Shown here: positions 15,775-23,909 of the stretch, piece after piece
Layout of the letters: every line of letters starts with the position of its first letter
Numbering within the stretch: position 1 is the first letter of the stretch
Origin: Rhodopirellula sp.
GTDB lineage: Bacteria > Planctomycetota > Planctomycetia > Pirellulales > Pirellulaceae
Reading direction: 5' to 3'
Assembly (NCBI GenBank): GCA_002689655.1
Contig: NZHC01000017.1
Location: 1-46,345, forward strand
Length of the DNA stretch: 46,345 bases
Notes under the pieces: model-generated
Told to the model about the DNA's origin: nothing
The model's database searches: none
Seen by the model: the letters and a program-made list of their open reading frames with translations, nothing else
Translations under genes and position numbers: made by a program

Positions 15775-17007
15775 ATGAGATTAATTGCGTTTTCTTCTTT
15801 GTTAGCGACAGCCGTTCTCAGCGTGACAGCCGTCGCTGTTGCGCCTCGTGGCGAGTCTGATCAAGTGGTCTTAGGCGATCCGGCTCTCACTGCCGGCGTT
15901 CCCGGTGTCGGCCTGCTGACGCCGAAAGCACTCGACGCGTGGCTGAAAGACCCAGCCAACCACCAGACTTTAAAAGTCCAGTTACCCGCGGGCCTCGATG
16001 CTGCTGAAGCAAACATCTACATCCCCGAGAACAATCCGATGACCCGGGCTAAGATTGAGTTGGGGCGTCAGTTGTACTTTGATGAGCGGTTATCTTCGGA
16101 TAACACCATCTCGTGCGCTTCCTGTCATGATCCACTGCAGGGCTACGGCGCCGAGACGGCGTTTGGGATTGGCGTGCGGGGCCAGCAAGGTGGTCGGAAT
16201 TCACCCATTTCGTACAACCGTATCCTTAGTAAAGGGCAGTTCTGGGACGGAAGAGCTGGGTCACTCGAGGAGCAAGCTGTTGGGCCCGTTGGTAACCCAA
16301 TCGAGATGGGAAACACTCACGCTGCTTGCGTTGATACTTTGAAAAACATCCCCGGTTACAAAAAGCAATTTGATGTAATTTTTGATGATGGCGTGACCAT
16401 CGATAATGTTGGGATGGCGATCGCGACGTTTGAAAGAGCGATTGTGACGGGGCCTGCGCCTTCTGATGCGTACGAGGCGGTGAAGAAGTTTGAAACGGTA
16501 TTTGCTGATGACCTCGAGTATCTCGACGAAGAGCCTGAACTGAAGGCAAAGTACACGAAGTTGAAGAAAGCTACCGCAGAATCGCCCATGAGCGAGTCAG
16601 CCCAACGCGGGATGATTTTATTCTCCGGCAAAGCAAATTGTACGGCGTGCCACGCTGGGGCGAATTTTACTGACGAGCAGTATCACAATCTGGGTGTGGG
16701 CATGGCTGCCGACAAGCCAGATCTTGGGCGTTATGCAGTCACGAAGGACAAGAAAGATTGGGGGGCTTTCAAGACACCGACCCTCCGCAACGTGGCAATG
16801 TCGCCGCCGTACATGCATGATGGCAGTCAAAATACGCTAGAGGAAGTCGTAGATTGGTATGATAAAGGCGGCCACAAAAATGCTGGTCTCAGTGATAAAA
16901 TGAAGGTCCTAAAGCTGACCGATCAAGAAAAAGCAGATCTCGTGGCCTACATGGTGGAGGGCCTGACCGGTGATTTCCCGGTCGTAAATCAGGGACGCCT
17001 TCCCTGA
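15775..17007 (+). CDS. Di-heme cytochrome c peroxidase (MauG/CcpA family)
   Basis: A periplasmic di-heme peroxidase, expected to reduce hydrogen peroxide with electrons from a c-type cytochrome. Starting at the ATG at 15775 it has 410 residues, with a signal peptide (LIAFSSLLATAVLSVTAVAVA) and two heme-attachment motifs: CASCH at residues 114-118 and CTACH at 289-293. The blocks RAKIELGRQLYFDERLS before the first heme and FKTPTLRNVAMSPPYMHDGS after the second are typical of the family. An upstream TTG at 15697 in the same frame would place 26 non-signal residues before the signal peptide, so I reject it. A strong terminator for this gene lies 78 bases after the stop, inside the convergent nnrE. 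The enzyme could instead be a MauG-type oxidase; sequence alone does not separate them. Confidence 0.92.
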   Translation: MRLIAFSSLLATAVLSVTAVAVAPRGESDQVVLGDPALTAGVPGVGLLTPKALDAWLKDPANHQTLKVQLPAGLDAAEANIYIPENNPMTRAKIELGRQLYFDERLSSDNTISCASCHDPLQGYGAETAFGIGVRGQQGGRNSPISYNRILSKGQFWDGRAGSLEEQAVGPVGNPIEMGNTHAACVDTLKNIPGYKKQFDVIFDDGVTIDNVGMAIATFERAIVTGPAPSDAYEAVKKFETVFADDLEYLDEEPELKAKYTKLKKATAESPMSESAQRGMILFSGKANCTACHAGANFTDEQYHNLGVGMAADKPDLGRYAVTKDKKDWGAFKTPTLRNVAMSPPYMHDGSQNTLEEVVDWYDKGGHKNAGLSDKMKVLKLTDQEKADLVAYMVEGLTGDFPVVNQGRLP

Positions 17008-17018
17008 TCAGCACAGGG

Positions 17019-17705
17019 TCAAGATTCAGGATCTGGGTGAAGTGCATTGAGTAGTTTTTCAGGTACTCCAATTCCAACGACATGAACAACGCCGACGTAA
17101 TCGTCGGCGTTGTTTTTTTTGAACCCAGCCTTCTCCGCAACAAATGTGATCGTGTGATCAGCGACAAATGTGGGTTCGGAAACTTCACCCGTGTCGCAGT
17201 CCATGCCGGTCGGGATGTCGATTGCGATTCGTATCCCTGAATGCATGTTTGCCATGTTGACCAAATCACGATAGCGTCCCCGGAGAAGTCCACGTGCGCC
17301 GGTCCCGAGTAAGGCATCCACGACAGCAACGCTGTGGTCGAGTGCTGGGATATTGGCTGGAGACGCTTCCGGATCGACAATCTTCATGGGGATTTCTGAT
17401 CGGACAGCAATCATGGCGTTGATGTGGGCGTCGCCACGTAGTTTGTCCACGGCGACAGCACAAAGTATGCGGACTTTTCGCCCCATGAGTTGCAGGTGCC
17501 TAGCAATCACATAGCCGTCTCCTCCATTGTTTCCAACACCACACAAGATATCGATTGGGCCTTCTGGAACTACTTGATGAATGATCTCAGCAGCGCGGGA
17601 ACCGGCATTTTCCATTAACACGATGCCCGGAATTCCGTATTCATTAATCGCAGTTTGGTCGACCGATCTAACCTGTGCTCGCGTCAGTGCCGGCAACTTT
17701 ATCAT
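17019..17705 (-). CDS. nnrE: NAD(P)H-hydrate epimerase (YjeF N-terminal domain)
   Basis: NnrE interconverts the R and S forms of hydrated NAD(P)H so that the S-specific dehydratase can repair them. The 228-residue protein is the YjeF N-domain alone, a Rossmann-like fold with IVLMENAGSRAAE, the nucleotide motif GVGNNGGDGYVIARHL, the catalytic-region block DALLGTGARGLLRG and IDIPTGMDCDTGE. The C-terminal dehydratase (NnrD) domain found in fused versions is absent and must be elsewhere. I prefer the ATG at 17705; a TTG two codons upstream is also open. The gene converges on the peroxidase gene with 11 bases between stops, and its 3' part (AGFKKNNADDYVG) is encoded by the arms of the peroxidase terminator. 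Confidence 0.92.
   Translation of the reverse strand: MIKLPALTRAQVRSVDQTAINEYGIPGIVLMENAGSRAAEIIHQVVPEGPIDILCGVGNNGGDGYVIARHLQLMGRKVRILCAVAVDKLRGDAHINAMIAVRSEIPMKIVDPEASPANIPALDHSVAVVDALLGTGARGLLRGRYRDLVNMANMHSGIRIAIDIPTGMDCDTGEVSEPTFVADHTITFVAEKAGFKKNNADDYVGVVHVVGIGVPEKLLNALHPDPES
17085..17120 (+). terminator. Strong intrinsic terminator inside nnrE, serving the peroxidase gene
   Basis: A perfect 13-bp stem, AACAACGCCGACG (17085-17097) and CGTCGGCGTTGTT (17102-17114), loop TAAT, then T; the T-run is eight long at 17113-17120. It faces plus-strand transcripts and begins 78 bases after the peroxidase stop. It lies wholly within the nnrE coding sequence of the opposite strand. Confidence 0.9.
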
Positions 17706-17836
17706 TTTCAAATTTCAACGTTGGTGCGATAATAGGAATGCGATAACAGGAAATCGTGCGATACTGAAAATCGGACCATGATTAGACAGATGGTATGCGT
17801 GAATGCAAACGAAATGGGTGCTACACGGGTTGAATC

Positions 17837-18057
17837 ATGCCGCTATATGAATTTGAGTGTAAGTCCTGCGACAGCATTGTCGAAGTACGTGTCAGGTCAA
17901 GGTCGGGACTAAAAGCTTGCCCAGATTGTGTCAAGCGGACTTAAAACGTGTCTTGAACGCACCTGCCAGTCCTTCCTATTGCATATAAGTCCAGTTTGCC
18001 GATGGTTGGAGGAGGTGATTACCGCGACGCTCACAATGTTGTGGCGGTGGTTGTTAA
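17837..18057 (+). pseudogene. Decayed FmdB-type zinc-ribbon protein
   Basis: ATG at 17837 opens with MPLYEFECKSCDSIVEV and reaches GLKACPDC, the two CxxC knuckles of the FmdB/zinc-ribbon regulatory protein family, then stops at 17942-17944 after 35 codons. The expected continuation appears in another frame (LKRVLNAPASPS from 17941), then in the first frame (SSLPMVGGG from 17990), then again in the second, where the tail CCGGGC and a stop occur at 18037-18057. At least three frame changes are therefore needed to read one protein, so it is a pseudogene unless the assembly has clustered indels. Intact relatives of about 70 residues with such a Cys/Gly tail are, to my knowledge, common in planctomycetes. 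Function of the family is poorly defined. Confidence 0.75.
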
Positions 18058-18372
18058 GCATACGAATGGTTCGGTTTGCGCTCGCAACTCTGTTGCAGGC
18101 ATGATCACTTGTCGCAACAAGATAATGCAACGATAGCGAGTGGTGGCTAGACACGGCCGCCTAGGTCGGCGTGTCACTTTCCACTCTCGGACGGTGCGAC
18201 CGATGTTCTGCCTCTGGATGCTCAACCGCTGTAGCCTAGGCGTGGCTTCAGCAGCGGGCTGGTTGCCTCGCACGGACGCTACGTGTCGAGTTTGGCTTCG
18301 GATGGTATCCTAGCCCGTAACAGCCCGCGGAATGGGTGTACTTGGCCTTGTCACTCTGCGCAAGAGAATTAA
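18058..18372. other. Gene-free stretch with one strong hairpin
   Basis: No reading frame looks coding. The notable element is a hairpin at 18150-18175: GACACGGCCG with CGGCGTGTC around a CCTAGGT loop, pairing nine bases with one bulged G. It is followed by CACTTTCC, too poor in T for a confident terminator. A promoter for the gene at 18373 should also be here but none stands out. Confidence 0.4.
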
Positions 18373-18879
18373 ATGTCCGATTCCAGCGAATCTCCGGTGA
18401 GCTTTCAACGTGAGTCTGCTTTGGCTCCTCGATTGCATCTGTCGCAGCGAGGATTGTGTGTCTGCTTGGTATTGATGGTTGCTGCAGGATTGTCTGTTTA
18501 CGCCATGTTCCCGGAGCGAGTTGGGGGGCCCCCCCTGCCAGTTGCGGTAGAGCTTGGAAAGGGGGCAATGCCGACGGCTGATGGTGCTGGCAAACTGCTG
18601 ACAGAAGTAATTGTTTTGACAAATCTCACTGATCACCCGATCCCGCGATTTTCCATTGAGATCAATGACCAGTATTTGCTGATTCGCGATGCGCCCTTGG
18701 CAGCAAGAGAGCGGTTGGAGTTGCCACAGCGTGTATTCACGGACAAACGTAGTAATCACCGATTCAACCCGGTCAAGTACCCCGTCGAAGCAGTCACGCT
18801 GACCGGTCAGTTACCAAGTGGCGCGCGAGGAGTCAGCCGATTTCTCTTTGAGGATGGTGTGATTACCCATACCCATTAG
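18373..18879 (+). CDS. Small single-span membrane protein of unknown function
   Basis: A 168-residue protein. After about 27 polar residues there is one membrane span (GLCVCLVLMVAAGLSVYAMF, about residues 27-46), followed by an exported domain of about 120 residues that looks beta-rich (AGKLLTEVIVLTNLTDHPIPRFSIEINDQYLLI). The topology suggests a type II anchored protein with the C-terminal domain outside the cytoplasm. The phrase LTNLTDHPIP followed by a strand pattern resembles an immunoglobulin-like domain, but I cannot name a family. AAGAGAATT just before the ATG is a weak ribosome site. The segment encoding VGGPPLP is a run of G6 and C7 at 18523-18535. It lies upstream of, and co-directional with, the S9 peptidase; a shared role is not shown. 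Confidence 0.65.
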   Translation: MSDSSESPVSFQRESALAPRLHLSQRGLCVCLVLMVAAGLSVYAMFPERVGGPPLPVAVELGKGAMPTADGAGKLLTEVIVLTNLTDHPIPRFSIEINDQYLLIRDAPLAARERLELPQRVFTDKRSNHRFNPVKYPVEAVTLTGQLPSGARGVSRFLFEDGVITHTH

Positions 18880-19030
18880 ACTGGGGTCTGTTCGGATCTC
18901 GTTACTGGGGAAAATAACGACACCGCTGAATTTGCGATGCGGTTGGTGAGAACCTGCGTTCCGTGCCGAGGGCGTAATCGGCCTGATTTCGTTGATTCAT
19001 AATACATTCGTCCTCCGGGGAGTCATGAGA

Positions 19031-21631
19031 ATGCCTGTGTTTGCATTGAGCATAGAATTTGATCGCCTAATTCGTATCGGGTTGCTGAGTGGGATCGCGT
19101 TGCTGTCTTTGGGGTCTCCAGTCTCAGGGCAGGGTCGGAAGAGCGATTATGAACGGGCAAAAACCTATTCAACGCGGGTGCGAAATCTTGTCTTTCGTGA
19201 TTCGGTAAAGCCAAATTGGTTCGATGCTGGTCGCAAATTCTGGTACCGGGTTCCAACCGGTGTGGACTCCCATGAGTATGTTCTGGTCGATGCCGAGGTC
19301 GGAAAACGAGAATTGGTTTTCGATCATGAAAAGGCGAGCGAAGTTCTTTCAAGCCAGTTGAAACGAAAGGTTGACGTAACACAGTCGAGGCTCGCTGAAT
19401 TTACCATCGCGTCAGATGCAGAAAGTTGCTCGTTTCGATATGGCGGGCGAAGTTGGACTTTGAGTTTACCAGAAGCCGCACTGATATCGGCTGCAAAATC
19501 GCAAGACACTGGTGCGACCGAAGGACTACCAACAGAAACGCATCTGGTGAGGAGCAACAGTCAGGGAGAGCGAACGCCGATTCGATTTGTAAACCGTTTG
19601 GCAAAAGGTTTAGAGGTCTACTGGATCAAGTCAAATGGTGAGTTGAGACGCTATGGTTCGGTCGCCCCAGGTAGTGAACATGAAATCTCAACCTTCGCCG
19701 GTGATTCCTGGTTATTGAAGGATCTAGGTGGCCGTGATGTGGCCGTTTTCGTTGCGGATCATGATGAGGAAATTGCGATTGTCGATCAATCAACAAGCCC
19801 ACCTCAAACCAAGAAGAGTGCTCCGGCCGAAACCAAGCATAATGTTAAGGACAAGTCGTTCAGTGCCAAGCGACGTTACAGCGGTCCCAATCGCTCACCT
19901 GATCAGAAGTGGTCAGTGGCATTTCGCGATGCAAATCTTTGGTTGCGAGATCTTGATACCGGCAAAGATCGGAAGCTTACCGATGACGGTGACGCAGAGA
20001 ATGTTTATCACGGACAAGTTTGGTGGTCGCCTGATTCCAAACACTTTGCTGTGATGCGTTTGTCGCCGGGGTTGAAACGCACGATTCACCTCATCGAATC
20101 AGCGCCGCCTGATTCAATTCATGCAAAACTGTTGACAATGTCGTATGCCAAACCTGGTGATCGGATTGATCAACGACGCCCTGTTTTATTCTCGTTCGCG
20201 GAGAATTGGAAGCCTCGGTTAGTCGACAATACTGATTTTTCAAATCCATACAGTACCCGCGACCTTGCTTGGAATCCGGACAGTCGCTCGTTCTCCTTCC
20301 TGCATAATGAACGCGGACACCAGCGTCTGTCTCTGATTACTGTTGACGCTACTACTGCAAAATCGACTCTCACCATTGACGAAAGAAATGATACTTTTAT
20401 CTGCTATTCCGGGAAATCTTATCTTCGTCGTTTGTACGAAACGAATGAATTGATTTGGATGAGTGAACGCAGTGGTTGGAATCATCTTTACTTGCTTGAT
20501 GCTACTACCGGGAGCGTCAAACGTCCTCTGACCCATGGCGATTGGGTCGTGAGGAAAGTGCAGCGTTTCGATCCGAAGGCGAGAACGCTTGAATTGGAAG
20601 TGTCTGGCTTGGATGTCGGACAGGATCCTTATTACCGCCATCTGATTCGCGTCGATTTGGATACCGGTGATATGGTCAGATTAACAGGAGGAGATGGGGA
20701 TCACACATGGGATTTTTCACCCGACCAAAGATACTTGTTGGATCGTTACTCCCGTGTCGACATGCCAGCGGTCACAGTGTTGCGGGATGCAATGACTGGA
20801 CGAAAAATTTGTGTCTTGGAAAAGGGGGACATGACTCAGTTGGTCTCCACCGGTTGGCGACCGCCGGAGCGTTTTGTTGCCAAAGGAAGGGATGGTAAAA
20901 CAGATATTTATGGCATCATTGTTCGGCCAACCAACTTCGATCCCAAGAAAAAGTATCCGGTGCTGGAGCAGATTTACGCGGGGCCGCACTCTTCGTTCGT
21001 TCCCAAGTCATTTGGCTTGCATACAGGACTCTACGCTATGGCGGAGTTGGGATTCATCGTTGTCAAAATGGATGGCATGGGAACGAGTAATCGTAGCAAG
21101 GCATTTCATGACGTATGCTGGAAGAATCTCGGAGACAGTGGCTTCCCAGATCGCATTGAATGGATCCGGGCGGCCGCGAGGAGTCGACCTGAAATGAATC
21201 TTCAACGAGTGGGTGTCTGGGGTGGTTCTGCTGGTGGGCAGAGTGCCATGCGAGCTTTGCTTGCCCACGGTGATTTTTATCATGCAGCTGTCGCGGACTG
21301 TGGTTGCCACGATAACCGTGTGGACAAGATCTGGTGGAATGAGCAATGGATGGGGTGGCCCATTGGCCCACATTATGAAGAGCAGTCCAACGTCACGCAG
21401 GCTCATCGTTTGGAAGGTGACTTGATGCTGATCTGGGGCGAGTTGGATAAAAATGTCGACCCTGCTAGCACGATGCAAGTCGTTAATGCGCTCATCAAGG
21501 CGAACAAAGATTTTGTTCAGTTGATCGTTCCTGGCGCGGGGCATGGTGCTGCTGGACATCCCTACGCGCGTCGACGTCAAGCTGACTTTTTTGTGAGGAA
21601 GCTATGGCGTCGCGAACCGCGTTCCGAGTGA
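19031..21631 (+). CDS. Exported S9 (dipeptidyl-peptidase IV-like) serine peptidase
   Basis: An 866-residue prolyl-oligopeptidase-family enzyme, expected to cleave short peptides, often after Pro or Ala. A signal peptide (LIRIGLLSGIALLSLGSPVSG) is followed by the DPP-IV beta-propeller region (about 250-600, with repeats such as KWSVAFRDANLWLRDLDTGK and WWSPDSKHFAVMR) and the C-terminal alpha/beta-hydrolase. The catalytic triad is visible: Ser733 in GGSAGG, Asp806 in GELDKNVDP and His838 in GAGHGA. Of the in-frame starts I choose the ATG at 19031, which has GGGGAG eight bases upstream; TTG at 18992 and ATG at 19025 are alternatives. The first ~220 residues before the propeller include a segment resembling nothing I recognise. 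Location is probably periplasmic. Confidence 0.9.
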   Translation: MPVFALSIEFDRLIRIGLLSGIALLSLGSPVSGQGRKSDYERAKTYSTRVRNLVFRDSVKPNWFDAGRKFWYRVPTGVDSHEYVLVDAEVGKRELVFDHEKASEVLSSQLKRKVDVTQSRLAEFTIASDAESCSFRYGGRSWTLSLPEAALISAAKSQDTGATEGLPTETHLVRSNSQGERTPIRFVNRLAKGLEVYWIKSNGELRRYGSVAPGSEHEISTFAGDSWLLKDLGGRDVAVFVADHDEEIAIVDQSTSPPQTKKSAPAETKHNVKDKSFSAKRRYSGPNRSPDQKWSVAFRDANLWLRDLDTGKDRKLTDDGDAENVYHGQVWWSPDSKHFAVMRLSPGLKRTIHLIESAPPDSIHAKLLTMSYAKPGDRIDQRRPVLFSFAENWKPRLVDNTDFSNPYSTRDLAWNPDSRSFSFLHNERGHQRLSLITVDATTAKSTLTIDERNDTFICYSGKSYLRRLYETNELIWMSERSGWNHLYLLDATTGSVKRPLTHGDWVVRKVQRFDPKARTLELEVSGLDVGQDPYYRHLIRVDLDTGDMVRLTGGDGDHTWDFSPDQRYLLDRYSRVDMPAVTVLRDAMTGRKICVLEKGDMTQLVSTGWRPPERFVAKGRDGKTDIYGIIVRPTNFDPKKKYPVLEQIYAGPHSSFVPKSFGLHTGLYAMAELGFIVVKMDGMGTSNRSKAFHDVCWKNLGDSGFPDRIEWIRAAARSRPEMNLQRVGVWGGSAGGQSAMRALLAHGDFYHAAVADCGCHDNRVDKIWWNEQWMGWPIGPHYEEQSNVTQAHRLEGDLMLIWGELDKNVDPASTMQVVNALIKANKDFVQLIVPGAGHGAAGHPYARRRQADFFVRKLWRREPRSE

Positions 21632-21777
21632 GAACCGCTGAATGTGCATTCTCGTGTCAGGCTGTCGTCTGCTTGTATCGCAACTGGGAACCAAAGTTGT
21701 CGGCTGGGAACTCCTGTGTTGTTTTTCATAGCCTGGGATTCGATCGATTACATCATTGAAACACAGAAGGATTGGGT

Positions 21778-22119
21778 ATGTCGCAACCGCTGCTGTATAA
21801 GCTTCTGTCTCAACGAGAATGGCAGCAGGTGCTTGAGGCACAGGCATTGGCTGGATTTGGTATCGACCTGCTAGATGGGTTCATTCATCTATCGACTGCA
21901 GAGCAGGTGAAAGAGACTGCTCGACTTTATTTTGCTGGGCACGAAGATCTGATGCTGGTCAGCATTGATAGCAGCTGTTTGGAAGAGTCGCTTCGTTGGG
22001 AGAAATCACGTGCAGGGGCTCTTTTTCCGCACGTCTACGGAGTGATTCCTATGTCTGCAGTGCTGGGCGCAGAAACACTGCCGCTGGGAGTCAGCGGCGA
22101 ACATGAGTTCTCGTTTTGA
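21778..22119 (+). CDS. DUF952 family protein
   Basis: A 113-residue cytoplasmic protein. The family pattern is clear: LLYKLLSQREWQQV at the start, DGFIHLSTAEQVKETARLYFAG in the middle, LRWEKSRAGALFPHVYG near the end. The function of DUF952 is not established; structures resemble a small ADP-ribosyltransferase-like fold, and the conserved His in FIHLS is invariant in the family as I remember it. I start it at the ATG at 21778, seven bases after AAGG; a TTG two codons earlier is also open. The gene is followed by the convergent TIGR03545 gene, with 32 bases between stops. Confidence 0.88.
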   Translation: MSQPLLYKLLSQREWQQVLEAQALAGFGIDLLDGFIHLSTAEQVKETARLYFAGHEDLMLVSIDSSCLEESLRWEKSRAGALFPHVYGVIPMSAVLGAETLPLGVSGEHEFSF

Positions 22120-22151
22120 TGCGATTTGGTCGTGGCTGTGATTGCTCGAGG

Positions 22152-23909
22152 CTACCTTAGTTTGCCACGAATAGCACCGCGAAGTTTTCCAAGGTAAGCA
22201 TCTGCATCTCCGACTTCGCTTTGAACCTTGCGGCCCATTTCGTCGATGAATTTCTCTGCGTTTGCTAAAAGTGATTGAGCCTTATTCTGCTGAGACCCGA
22301 GCCACTGCTGCAAGGCAACGGACTGGTTGGCGTGTTCCTGGCGGATGGTTGCCGCCATTTGACGTTTGGATTCAGCGACCTGCCCAGCGATCGCGTCTTC
22401 CCCTGCGCGACGAAGGACTTGCCCAAGGTTCGAGGTCAGTTTCAGGTCAAGGTCTCGCCAAGTTCCCGAGAATCTGGCATCCATTTCAATGCGATCTACA
22501 AATGACAGACTCTGACGCAATGATTCCGCTGCAACCGAGTCAGCAAATTTAGGAGGTGCGGTCAGATCCAATGAAACTCCGGTTTGTTTGCTTACGAGGC
22601 GGCCTTCCAAGTGGTTACCTTCGGTCTTGATTTGGACCCATAGCTCACGTTGCCCGCCATTGATTTGAATCGAAGTCTCCCCGTCTTTGCCGATGCGGAG
22701 TGGTTCGGCTTTGATTTCTGGCCAATGTAGCGTTAGCAGATCCACGTTGGCGTCTTGCCGGCGATCTCGAACGTATTCGGCGCGGACGACTTCCGGGCCT
22801 GCCAATCGTAGACTGACACGAGTGGGTTTATCGAGCTTCTCTGGATTAGGTGTAAGGTTCTCGAGGAAGCCCGTCATCTGGTAGCGTCGGCCATCGGCCT
22901 GCAGCGAGCCACTTACTTCGCAATGACGCACTAACAATCCCGGTGAAGGATGTGAAGCCAGGTCGTGGTCAACACCGCGGACGCGTACGCTTTCGGGGGC
23001 CACGACGGTGTAGTTTGCTAAGGTACGGCCGCTATCCATATAGGATCGTATTTGTTGGATCTGCTCGCGTACGGCGTCACCGAGCATTTCGATGCCCAGG
23101 TCGCCTGATGAAGCCAGTTCTCCCGGAACGTATTGATCCACCTTGGCCAAGTCGGTTTGTTTTGCCTGATCGAGACGCACAAGATCTGCTTGAAGTCTGC
23201 TTGGCAGCGAGTCAATTGCGCGGTGCACACTACTCAGCTCTGACCGCGCATCTCGAGCACGTGCCAGCGTTCGCTGCAGTTCCGGGAGATCACGCAGTGG
23301 ATTTTGTACTACCCTTGCCTCATCACGGACGCCCCGAATCTGTTCCTCGAGATTCTTGGCGCGGATCACCAACGCTTTGTATTCAGCTTCCCATTGTGAT
23401 CGGATTTGCTGACTGCATTTCACCGTTTCGAGGTTGACCAAAACTGCTTTAGTTTCGTCCCTGAGGCGACTAGTCGTTGCGCCCATCAGTTGGTCAAGCG
23501 ATGGACCGGTGCTACTGTTGTCTCCGGATTCAACTTTCTCCAGCCGGTTGAGCCGTCCACTGGTTTTGCGTTGTGCACCAATCTCTATTCCAGAGATGAT
23601 GCCTCTGTTTGCAACCCACCGGCGACGAAGTAAAGCCTCCCCGTCCATGACGAGCTTAATGGAGCTTGCACGAAATGAATCTTGCATTTCCTTGCCATCT
23701 CGTGGGTCAGCAACACGCACATCAGAAAAATGGATGCTTGGTGGGAATAAGCCGACCTGCGTATCTTTAATGTCAACCTTGGAGCCTGTTGCCGTCTCCA
23801 CGCTATGTACGGTGACGTACTGAGCAACTGGCCCCATTCCCCAGCGTAGGAGAGCCAGAAACGCAATGACGATCAAAAGCCGTGTCAATACAAATCGCCA
23901 GCGGATCAT
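22152..23909 (-). CDS. TIGR03545 family membrane-anchored protein (AsmA-like)
   Basis: A 585-residue protein with one N-terminal membrane span (LLIVIAFLALLRWGMGPVAQ). The domain after it (KVDIKDTQVGLFPPSIHFSDVRVADP, then ALLRRRWVANRGIISGIEIG) is like the start of AsmA-type envelope proteins. A coiled-coil region lies around residues 140-250 (AEYKALVIRAKNLEEQIRGV). A second beta-rich region follows, and the C-terminal part again looks helical (ANQSVALQQWLGSQQNKAQSLL). The match to TIGR03545 rests on this layout and on the overlapping partner gene (next entry), which is of the TIGR03546 type; the two families are usually adjacent. By analogy with AsmA relatives a role in envelope lipid handling is possible, but this is inference. 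Start ATG at 23909 overlaps the partner's stop (ATGA). Confidence 0.75.
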   Translation of the reverse strand: MIRWRFVLTRLLIVIAFLALLRWGMGPVAQYVTVHSVETATGSKVDIKDTQVGLFPPSIHFSDVRVADPRDGKEMQDSFRASSIKLVMDGEALLRRRWVANRGIISGIEIGAQRKTSGRLNRLEKVESGDNSSTGPSLDQLMGATTSRLRDETKAVLVNLETVKCSQQIRSQWEAEYKALVIRAKNLEEQIRGVRDEARVVQNPLRDLPELQRTLARARDARSELSSVHRAIDSLPSRLQADLVRLDQAKQTDLAKVDQYVPGELASSGDLGIEMLGDAVREQIQQIRSYMDSGRTLANYTVVAPESVRVRGVDHDLASHPSPGLLVRHCEVSGSLQADGRRYQMTGFLENLTPNPEKLDKPTRVSLRLAGPEVVRAEYVRDRRQDANVDLLTLHWPEIKAEPLRIGKDGETSIQINGGQRELWVQIKTEGNHLEGRLVSKQTGVSLDLTAPPKFADSVAAESLRQSLSFVDRIEMDARFSGTWRDLDLKLTSNLGQVLRRAGEDAIAGQVAESKRQMAATIRQEHANQSVALQQWLGSQQNKAQSLLANAEKFIDEMGRKVQSEVGDADAYLGKLRGAIRGKLR

